Below the pieces are notes generated by a model. The model ran no database searches. It was given only the letters and a program-made list of their open reading frames with translations, and was not told the DNA's origin. The position numbers were made by a program, and so were the translations under genes. DNA of 64,000 bases from Fagopyrum homotropicum (taxonomy: Eukaryota; Streptophyta; Magnoliopsida; Caryophyllales; Polygonaceae): NCBI GenBank assembly GCA_033239125.1, contig BSWB01000004.1, positions 125,807,235 through 125,871,234 on the forward strand, read 5' to 3'. Below, piece by piece: positions 55,684 through 64,000 of the stretch (positions are counted from its first letter, which is position 1; the number at the start of each line of letters is the position of its first letter).

Positions 55684-56969
55684 TTAAACAAGGTATAGCG
55701 ATGCAATCTCCTCAACCTGGACTTCCGGTTGGTATTTCTTAAGTCTATGACCATTGACCTTGAAGCTTCCACTTGTTTCTCCCCAGATCTAAACTGCACC
55801 ATAAGGGAAAACATGTTTCACAACATAAGGTCCTGTCCATCTAGATTTCAACTTACCTGGAAATAGGCGAAGGCGGGAGTTGAAGAGTAGAACTAAATCT
55901 CCTTCTTTTAACTCCTTAGGAATGATACACTTGTCATGCCATTTCTTTGTCCTTTCCTTGTAGATCTTGGCATTCTCATAAGTGTTCAATTGCAGCTCTT
56001 CCAGCTCATTGATGTCCAATAGCCGCTTCACACCGGCTTCGTTGATGTCGAAATTCAACCATTTGATTGCCCAATACGCCCTGTGTTCTAATTCGACGGG
56101 CAGATGGCAAGACTTCCCATATACCAAATTATAAGGGGTGGTACCAATGGGAATCTTGAATGCAGTCCTGTAAGACCAAAGAGCGTCGTCAACCTTCATG
56201 GACCAATCCTTCCTCGTCCTAGAGATGGTCTTCTCCAAGATTGCCTTAATTTCTCTATTCGAGATCTCGACATGTCCACTAGTTTGAGGGTCATAAGGAG
56301 TTGCTACCTTGTGGGTTACGCCATACTTCGATAGAAGTTCCTTAAACTTCCGGTTGATGAAATGTGTCCCTCCATCGCTAATAATGATAAGTGGTGTTCC
56401 AAAACGGGGGAAGATAGTCCGATTGAAGAACTTCACAACCACGATGGCGTCATTAGTGGGGAGACAATGGCTTCCACCCATCTAGAGACGTAATCGAAAA
56501 CTAGGAGAATGTAGAGGTTTCCTCCGGATGATGGGAAAGATCCCATGAAATCAACACCCCATACATCGAAAATCTCAACTTCCTGGATGTTGTTGAATGG
56601 CATTTCATTCCTCCTAGATAAGTTTCATGTTCTTTGGCATGCATCACAAGAAACAACAAACGTTTGCACATCTTTAAATAATGTAGGCCAAAAGAAACCG
56701 GATCGTAATACCTTAGCGCATGTTTTGTGAGCGCTAGCATGTCCTCCACAAGGAAGTGAGTGACAATGCCGTATGACACTAGTAACTTCATCTTCCGGAA
56801 TGCATCTTCGAAGCATCCCATCAGGACCTCTCTTAAATAGTGGAGGTTCATCCCAGTTATAGTGGTGCACATCTTTAAAGAATTTCTTCCTTTAAGCGTA
56901 CGTCAATCCGGGTGGTATTTCGTGGAAAACAAGATAATTAACAATGTCAGCATACCAAGGTTCTTTATT
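55684..56969 (-). pseudogene. Element H integrase
   Basis: The only family-1 integrase in the window. PWYADIVNYLVFHEIPPGLT, zinc-binding domain (HHYNWDEPPLFKRGPDGML, VIRHCHSLPCGGHASAHKTC, FVVSCDACQRT), DDE core (ISDGGTHFINRKFKELL; VEISNREIKAILEKT) and C-terminal part (YGKSCHLPVELEHRAYWAIK, LRLFPGKLKSRWTGPYVVK). A TAA near 56892 replaces CAA, a frameshift lies between 56625 and 56481, and TAG at 55789 replaces Glu; coding then continues to 55684. The catalytic residues are readable. Confidence 0.93.
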
Positions 56970-58129
56970 ATCAGAAGCTTGGTGGAGAAAGTGTTCCACC
57001 AACTGTGAATGAGTTTCAGAAAAGGGAGCAAGAAGTTTATTATTCTCAGTTGAAGGCATCTCGCTTGCTGTCTCGGTCGGTGCCTGAGGTGGGTGACCGA
57101 GATGTTCTTCAGATAAGAACACCTCGCTTGGTCCAGAAAGCGCCTCGGTCGAGGTACTAGAACTGGGACCGAAACTAGAGCTTCTCTTAACCTGGATTAG
57201 TCTTTCAATCTTAGCTCCTGAATCTTCTTCGAGTGCCTTTAAGCTCCGTATATCTGCATCACAAGAAGCATCTATACCTTCCTCCATTAAGCTAAAACTA
57301 ATAACTCTTTCAAGAGGATCATTAATATGGATAGATCTCACCAATTCTCTCGATTCTTCTTCATCATAGATGTTGAAGATATCATCCTTCAGCGACTCTC
57401 CTTTCATTGCAGCAAGCAATGCAAATTCCACTTGATCTCCGCCAATGTTGAATTTCAACTTGGCATTCTTACAATCCACATTGCAATCCGAAGTTGCTAT
57501 AAATGGTCTTCCGAGAATGATAGGAACGGGATAATCTACGGGTATATCAAGTAAAACAAAGTCTATAGGTAAGTAGAAGTTACCTAACTTAACCGGAACA
57601 TCTTCCAAAATGCCTATGGGATGGGTAATGGAGCGGTCCGCCATGTATAACCTTATCTTTGCCGGCTTGGGCTCTCCAAGTCCGATCTTCACACATAGCT
57701 CCAGCGGGATGATGCTCACGCTGTCTCCTAGATCGCACAACGCCTCACAAGTAACATCCCCAACTTGAATGGGAATGCAAAATGAGCCGGGATCTCTCAA
57801 CTTAGGTGGCATCTTCTCCTTTATGATTTGAATGAGCTCCGAGGATTTAGATGTCATCCTTACTTCACCAAAATCTTCCAGCTTCCTCTTCCTTGATAGA
57901 ATTTCTTTTAAGAACTTCCCATAGCGGGCATCCCTAGAATAGCATCAAGTAAAGGGATGTTAATATGTAGTTTATTCATCAAGTCAAGGAACTTACCAAA
58001 GTGCTTGTCTAGATGTGCTCTAGCCCTTGATTGAGGGAATGGAAGTGGTGGTTTATATGCAAGAGGTGGGACATAAGCTTCAGATTTGTCCGTCGCTTTC
58101 TAGGACTCCACCTCGGGTGACATCTCTTG
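56970..58129 (-). pseudogene. Element H aspartic protease with RT/RNase H deleted behind it
   Basis: Open frame (57857-56892) with active site read as DLGDS (usual DLGAS), ILGRPFIATSDC and the linker EESRELVRSIHINDPLERV. After the linker words (HLGHPPQAPTETASEMPS) the frame passes at about 57035-57045 directly to LLAPFSETHSQLVEHFLHQA and the integrase entry PWYADIV. In C about 1.65 kb coding RT and RNase H lies between these points. A frameshift near 57920 separates the upstream linker. Confidence 0.92.
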
Positions 58130-59582
58130 GTGCTTCATTCTCCTTATTAAAGAATTGTTGCTCTAAGGCTTTTTGTGCCTTTCAAAATGAAGTCATGGAC
58201 GTCTCCATTGCATTGAGCTTGATCTAGATGGCCTCCAGCACTGCATCTTTCTTCTTTGGCTGAGACGAACTTGATCTAGGCTCTTGGCTCTTCAATGGAG
58301 TAGAAGAAGAAGAGAAAGGGTTAGAGGAATTATTAGAATTGGAATTAGAATAAGGGTTACCCGAATTTTGATTGTTGGATCTCCAATTATTGATGTTGGA
58401 GCCTCTATTGTTGTTGTAGTTGTTATTCCGGGAACCATGATTGTTGTTCCTTGACCCTTGATATCCTCCCTCCTCCTTTTTGGTGTGAGCAACCAAAATG
58501 TCCTTCAATTGCTTCACATCATTCTTGAGGGAGATGAGTTGATTATCATTTGATGGAGCTTCCTAGAAATTAACTCTCTTAACTCCATTTTCAGCTCCTT
58601 GGTGGGAGTACTTCTCCATGTGCAAAGCTTGTTCCTCAATAAACTCCCATGCTTCATCAATCGGCATGTCCATGAATGTGCCGGCGGATAGTAGTTGAAG
58701 GTTGAATTGGGTAGCTCCATCCAATCCCTTGAAATATATCTCCATCAACTCTATCTTTGGAATCCCATGATGTGGGCAATCCAAAAGAACATCTTTAAAC
58801 CTCTCCTATGATTTGGACAAACTTTCCTTGTCCTTCATGATGAATGCGTTGATCTTCCCTCTCATTTCAGCGGTTTTGGAAGGGGAAAAGAATTTTGTTA
58901 AAAACTCCGTCGTCATCTCCTCCCAAGTGTTGATCTTTCCGGGAGGAAGAGACTAATACCAAGTAAGCGCCCAATCCTTCAAAGAAAAGTAAAAAGGCCT
59001 TAGCTTGTAATTATTATTTTCAACCTTTGAAGGTCTCAAGGTCTCCATTAAAATATTATAGTTTTGCAAATGTTATTGTGGAGACTCCCTCTCTAAACCT
59101 CCAAACTGGCATTGGCGAATCATGGATAGAACTTGCGGTCGAAGTTCGTAATCATGCTCCGCTGGGTCACCTAGGTTGACTCCTGGACGCCTCACTTGCT
59201 GGTTTGGGTCCATCCTCTGTCCTAGGGTCTGTGAAATACCTGCAAAAAGAACATCTCGGACATGCATCCGAGGTGGATGTCTCTCGGCCACGACAACTGG
59301 AGCGGGGTTCTGCCTCGGTCGAGGGTCTGGTCGATGTAGAATCTGGGCTCGTAGTTCAGCCATATCTGCTTCAATCTCCGTAGTTTTGGTGCGAGTTTGC
59401 TCCCTCTCGCGGTGCAGTACTTCCCTATTGAGGCGCAGCTGTTCCACCGCCTCCTTCAATTCGGCCTCAAGATCATGATTGTCTTGGTTGGCCATTTTTG
59501 CTTCTTTCAAGCGTCTTTTGTATGTCTTTTCTAGTTCGGGATCGTAAGGAACGATTTCCTTCCCAGCACGGGTTCTTCACAT
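58130..59582 (-). pseudogene. gag: Element H gag, degenerate
   Basis: The start ATG at 59582 is followed at once by TGA (CGA in C). Then coiled-coil-like DLEAELKEAVEQLRLN, a linker with CCTCGGTCGAGG, GQRMDPNQQVRRPGVNLGDP, gag core (PKIELMEIYFKGLDGATQFN) and Asn-rich tail RNNNHGSRNNNYNNNRGSN. About 80 codons upstream of protease, including the MAITTRSG segment, seem shortened near 58100-58190. Several stops and shifts. Confidence 0.87.
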
Positions 59583-59643
59583 AAACCTAAGAAAAAAAAA
59601 CCTGCAAAAGTCACTCAAGTAGAGTGGTTAGTAGCAACAGGGG

Positions 59644-61317
59644 CAATTATAGTAAAAAGCAAAAAATTTCGGCGGTGTCGATCTCAGGGACTTAGGTTAA
59701 ACAAAGCAAGTATAAGTAGTCAATGTACTAATAACCACAAAAGCGATTAAAGAAATCAAAAGATGATAATAACGTCAAATAAGGGGAATATGCAAATTCT
59801 AGGGATTAAAGCATCTAGTTGTGGTTCCAACTCAAGATCTCAAGATAAGCGGACAAAGCTGAGATTTTGCAAAGGAAAGGTGTTTCTAAAGCGCAATAGA
59901 TCACCGGGTAAGTCTCGCTACTCACTAATCTCAAACCAAAAACTCCTATTACCGGGTAAGTCTCAAGGTACTAAGGAAAGGAATTATAATCTCAAACCAA
60001 CACGCCAACTAAAGGAATAGAATCAACCTTTACCGGGTAAGTCTCAGGCTAACTCACAAAGATGGAATGAAGGCACACTCAAACCCCAACAAAGGATAAA
60101 CCTTTATTACCTACACTTATGATCTTGGGTAAACAAACAAAGGAATTACCGGGTAAGTCTCATCCTAGGCTTGAATTGAACAAGGAACGGTGTAATAAGA
60201 ATAGGATTTGGCAACTCCAACACTTAACTCTAAGTTAAGGATCAGAAAAGGTCACCTCGGTCAGTCAAGTTCCACCCTGGCCGAGATGTTCATCGACTGA
60301 ACGAGGTACTCTAGGGTTAAGGTTAAAGACTCGAGCTTTCAGGGTCCTACTAGGATTAAGATTATTCTATCATCGTCTTTCCCATAACTTTCAGCCAATC
60401 ATCCTAGAATCGCACAAAGAAATTAGCCACTCATCATCATGAAATCAATAATCAAATATTTGAGAAGGGAATGAATATTTGAACACAAAAACCTTAAGAA
60501 CAAGGCTTCAATAACTGGATCAAATATTAAACAAATCAATGTTCCTTGAATCACAAATTCAACAAAACAATCAAACAAAGGGAATATAAGAAAGTCTTAC
60601 AAATCCCTTCAAAAGCTATCACAAAAGCTATGAACTTTCTTCTTTTAATCTTCAAACTTCCTTCAAGCTTCCAAAAATCCTTCCTAACTGTAGTGTATTA
60701 TTGGCTTCCAGCGTGCGGTGATGCTGAATTATGGAAAATCCAGCCCTTTTTATAGGAGAATTATCTTCCAAAGATAATAATATCTTAAAAAGATGATTTC
60801 CTAATAAAATATATCTTATCTCTAAAATAGATCTCCAAAATATATGATCTTCCTTCCAGAAATCCAGCCCAAAAATATAAGATCTCTCCTTCCAAAAATA
60901 AAAGATCTCAGCCAAATAAAATATATCTTGCCGCGCCAGGGTTTTCGCCTCGGTCGAGGCACTCCTCAAGATCACCTCGGTCGAGGTGACACTATAGCTG
61001 ACCGAGGTGAATCTCAGCTGAATGTGAAATTTCTCAAATCTGGTCCAAAGTGAATCTTCTTTGTTAATTCCTTGCCCTCTGAGTTCTCTTTTAAGCTCCT
61101 GAATGTAGCTCTGATGACTCCTTTGCTCCTTAGCTCCATTTCGATCCAAAATGTGCCATTTTACCTACGATTACAACGAAACTTGGTGTAGACCTCGATT
61201 CCCGTAAAGGTAGATGAAACAACAAAATAATCATATGATATACATCCAAACATGCAGATTATTGAAGATAAAACGTCTAAACAAGTCCCAAAATATAGAC
61301 TATAATACATGCTATCA
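59644..61317 (-). mobile_element. Element H 5' LTR, inner end deleted
   Basis: About 1674 bp ending ATGCTATCA at 61317. The inner 85 bp or so, the primer site and part of the leader are missing: the leader stops at GGGGCAATT and the LTR resumes at CAATTATAGTAAAAAGC. CAATT (59644-59648) is shared by both parental sequences, a microhomology joint. TATA box (minus) near 60747-60754. Confidence 0.92.
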
Positions 61318-62906
61318 GTGCTCCTTCTAAGGGAGTTCAATTTGGAAATCCGAGACAAGAAGGGAGCAAAGAACCTCGTGGCGGATCACCTAAGTAGGCT
61401 GGTGAAGGAGGAACAAGATCCAGAAAGAGGAAAGACCATACTTGGAAGTTTCCTAGACGACACCTTTTACACAACTCTCTGTTGTGTAACCGCCCCTGCG
61501 GATCCAGAGATCCGCCCCTGTGCACCTCCGCCCCTGCAGCTTGAGGCCGGTGCCCTTGCGGATTATGCGACAAAGATATTGTATAAGTTGCATTCTTTGA
61601 AACCTTGGTTTGCTGACATCGTTAACTATCTTGTTAGAGGTGAATACCCCCCGGACTTCACCAAAGCAGAGTGAGAGAAGGTGAAAGACAAGGCAAGGCA
61701 TTACATTTGGGATGATCCATACCTTTGGAAGCATTGTAGTGCCAGGTAATACGCCGTTGCATCCCGGATAATGAGGTACAATCTGTTATCTCCTTCTGTC
61801 ATTCGGAAGCATGTGGGGGACATTTTGTTGCAAATATATAAAGCTGCGAGGAAAGTCTTGGATGCGGGGTTCTTTTGGCCACACATCTTTTGAGACGCTT
61901 TTGCATTTTGTAAGGTGTGTGATAGGTGTCAATGAGTAGGCAATGACTCTAGGAGGAATGATATGCCTCAATCATCACTTATATTTTGTGAAATTTTTTA
62001 TGTTTGGGGGATAGATTTCATGGGTCCTTTTCCTAGCTCTTTTGGGAATACCTATATACTTTACTTCCGGTGGACTATGTTTCCAAGTGGGTGGAAGCAA
62101 AGGTCACAAAAACTGATGATTCTAAGGTTGTGGACAATTTTCTTAAGGACAATATGTTTGCGAGTTTTAGCATCCCTAAACCTTTTATAAGTGATAGGGG
62201 AACTCCATTTTGCAACAAGATGATCACCACTCTCCTCAAGAAGTACCATGTCCATCAATGTGTGTCCACAACATACCACCCACAAACAAATGGGCAAGCT
62301 GAAGTGTTAAACCGGGAGATCAAGAGAATCCTTGAAAATACGGTTTCCCCCGAAAGGAAGGATTGGAGCTTAAGGCTCAACGACGCGTGGTGGGCATACC
62401 GCACGGCGTATAAGACTCCCATTAGAATGTCCCCATTCTGACTTGTGTTCAGAAAGGCTTGCCACCTACTAGTGGAGCTAGAACAGAAAGCTTGGTGGGC
62501 GGTGAAGAAATGCAACATGAACGTGGATGAAGTAGGAGAATTCTAGAAGCTTTAATTGCAAGAGCTGGAGGAGTTAAGGCTCGATGCATACAACCATGCC
62601 ACAACATACAAAAAAAAGACAAAAACATGGCATGACCGGAATATCCTCCGAAAGGACTTTCAAGCAGGTAACAAAGTCCGTCTATTTCAATCACGGTTGA
62701 AACTTTTTGCAGGAAAGCTACACTCGAGGTTTACAAGTCTGTATGTGATAGCCGAAGTTCATCCACACGGTGTTGTGGATCTTTACGATCCACGAACACA
62801 TAAGATATTCAATGTCAATGGACAAAGGCTCAAGCCATACCATGAGGGAGTGAAGAATGATCCAATAGACGAGACGATATTAGAGGAGGCCCAAGCAGAG
62901 AAGTAA
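61318..62906 (+). pseudogene. Element G end of RNase H, linker and integrase
   Basis: FNLEIRDKKGAKNLVADHLS closes RNase H. The linker (61489-61560) is built from CCGCCCCTGCGG words. Integrase: PWFADIVNYLVRGEYPPDF, HYIWDDPYLWKHC, CKVCDRCQ, WGIDFMGPFP, FISDRGTPFCNK, AEVLNREIKRILENTVSP, RLKLFAGKLHSRF, VNGQRLKPYHEGVKNDP, ending at 62904-62906. Stops at about 61672, 61747, 61892, 62440 and 62544, with frameshifts near 61750 and 62060. Catalytic D, D, E can be read. Confidence 0.91.
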
Positions 62907-62946
62907 GCTACTAACGTCGAGCCAACGACTTAAAACAAAGGCGCTG

Positions 62947-62964
62947 CTTGAGAGGCAACCCGAG
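62947..62964 (+). promoter_or_regulatory. Element G AGGCAA hairpin
   Basis: CTTGAG, loop AGGCAA, CCCGAG: four Watson-Crick pairs, one T-G and one mismatch; a decayed form of the F hairpin. Confidence 0.65.
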
Positions 62965-63743
62965 AGAATAAGAAGAGGAGGCTCTATCAAGATAACCACC
63001 CCTGCGGCCTTATGCCACCGTCCCTATGGTGACACTACATTCCCAGCCCGCCCTCGGCGATGGGCCTGCACCAGCTCAATATTGTGACCGCCCCCGCGGT
63101 TAAAACCCCCCGCCCATGTGGCTCTTTCCCTTGACAGACGCCCTAGTGCCGCCCCTGACGCTAGGCCTACGTCTCCTCTCCCCTTGTCATCGCCCCCGCC
63201 ACTGTTGGTTTACCCAAAAAAGAAAAAAAATTGGAATCAACCCCTACACTTACCTCACCCACCTCTCTCTCTCTCTCTCCTCCTCACCTACCTTTCTCTC
63301 TCTCGACAAACCTTCTACAACACCAGCACCCAACGCCCCTGCGTCACCCAATCTCCCTCAATCACGCCCAAAGCAACGCCTTTGCGCCACCTTCACAAAG
63401 CCCTGTCGACGCCCCTTCACCACCAACTGCCACTGTTCTACCCTTGAACCTGCTGCGACCCACCAACTTCCCCTCTCTCACAAATCTAAACCCTAAAACA
63501 CAACCACCACTTCCTACCACCATTCTCCATTAACAACCACCATCGGCCATCAAACGCAACGCCACTAACAACCTGGAGACGTCACCACGCCACCACCACC
63601 AACGAATCTGTCAAAATCGTCATCCAGTCTTCTCCCGCCCCTACGCCTGTCTCCATCCGCCCCTGCGTAAATCATAACAGAAAGGTCATTCTCATTTCCC
63701 TTCTTTGTGATTTGTGATTTCTTTGCTTGAAATTGCTTCAAGA
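62965..63743 (+). other. Element G leader before the late ORF
   Basis: No gene recognised. C-rich, with CGCCCCTGCGG variants at about 62996-63215, 63340-63410 and 63635-63670, an A-run at 63216-63230 and a CT-repeat at 63262-63305. Parallel to 44716-45532 in F. Confidence 0.65.
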
Positions 63744-64000
63744 ATGGAAAGCACAAGGAAATACAAGATGACCTATAGCGAGAAGGCACGCTATGAGATT
63801 GTGCAAGATCGAGTGGTCTTTGCTACTCGGTTTTTGCATACTCTAACCTTGGAGAAGCTAGGCATGTTGGACAACATGCAATCCTTCCTCGACAATGTTG
63901 GGATCAGGAATTTCCTAAACAAGACTGCTCCTACATACCCCAAGCTCACTAGGCAGTTATTTGCCACATTCACCATGGAGAAGGAGGGCCATATTTGTGT
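63744..64000 (+). pseudogene. Element G Athila-type late ORF, start only
   Basis: MESTRKYKMTYSEKARYEIV, ATRFLHTLTLEKLGMLDNM, RNFLNKTAPTYPKLTRQLF, FATFTMEKEGHI; homologous to the F late ORF at 45533. Open to the window edge at 64000. Listed as pseudogene because the rest of the element is broken, although no stop is seen in these 85 codons. Confidence 0.82.

Larger units (their letters stand above)
50320..61317 (-). mobile_element. Element H: family-1 Athila-type retrotransposon with integrase but without RT/RNase H
   Basis: Minus strand. Complete 3' LTR, PPT, late ORF, integrase, protease, gag and a 5' LTR whose inner end is lost. The RT/RNase H segment (about 1.65 kb in C) is missing between protease linker and integrase, with the frame still running across the joint. 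Internal region about 7.6 kb. Its LTR is closest to that of A. The primer site and adjoining LTR end are deleted at 59644-59648. Confidence 0.94.
48849..64000 (+). mobile_element. Element G: family-2 Athila-type retrotransposon, host of E, F and H, open to the right
   Basis: Pieces 37501-37595, 48849-50319 and 61318-64000 read as one pol (linker, RT, RNase H, integrase), a leader and the start of the late ORF. H (50320-61317) is not part of it. Gag and 5' LTR would lie left of E, outside; the 3' LTR lies right of the window. It is the oldest element: RT has several stops and the RNase H Asp is changed. Confidence 0.9.

Overview
The window is plant nuclear DNA made entirely of LTR retrotransposons inserted into one another; I found no host gene, tRNA, rRNA or CRISPR. 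The elements are Ty3/Gypsy. Seven belong to two families of the Athila type (tRNA-Asp primer site, gag-pol, then a long extra ORF downstream of pol). One is a gypsy fragment with an initiator-Met primer site, probably a chromovirus. This density suggests pericentromeric heterochromatin of an angiosperm; the species cannot be told.

Nesting, oldest to youngest, read from broken reading frames and 5-bp target duplications: G (+, host; pieces 37501-37595, 48849-50319, 61318-64000). E (-, 35297-37500) probably lies in G. A (+, 1-3576 and 28983-35296) lies in E. B (-, 3577-28982) lies in the RT of A, duplication ATATG. C (+, 7126-20757) lies in the late ORF of B, duplication GAGCA. D (+, solo LTR, 18820-20595) lies in the 3' LTR of C, duplication CTTAC. 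Two more elements sit directly in G: F (+, 37596-48848, duplication CCTGT) and H (-, 50320-61317, duplication GTGCT). The deepest path is G>E>A>B>C>D.

Family 1 is A, B, C, D and H (LTRs about 1.74-1.78 kb, TGATAGC...GCGAACA). Family 2 is F and G (F LTRs about 1.5 kb, TGATAGG...CTTGTCA). Both have the order LTR, PBS, gag, protease, RT, RNase H, (integrase), short hairpin, leader, Athila-type late ORF, 3' UTR, hairpin plus PPT, LTR. All coding regions carry stops and frameshifts.

Main observations. (1) A, B and C share one deletion of integrase, while B and C still have perfect integrase-type target duplications, so they moved in trans. H has the reciprocal deletion: integrase kept, RT/RNase H removed almost in frame. 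(2) Each family is peppered with its own GC-rich inverted-repeat word: CACCTCG-ac-CGAGGTG in family 1, CCGC-ccct-GCGG in family 2. These sit in the same places in both: LTRs, linkers in gag-pol and the leader of the late ORF. (3) Several RNA-like hairpins are conserved between families with compensatory base changes: an AGGCAA-loop hairpin just after pol, and a hairpin just before the PPT. (4) Family 1 has a conserved TATA box about 440-450 bp upstream of the late ORF in all four copies.
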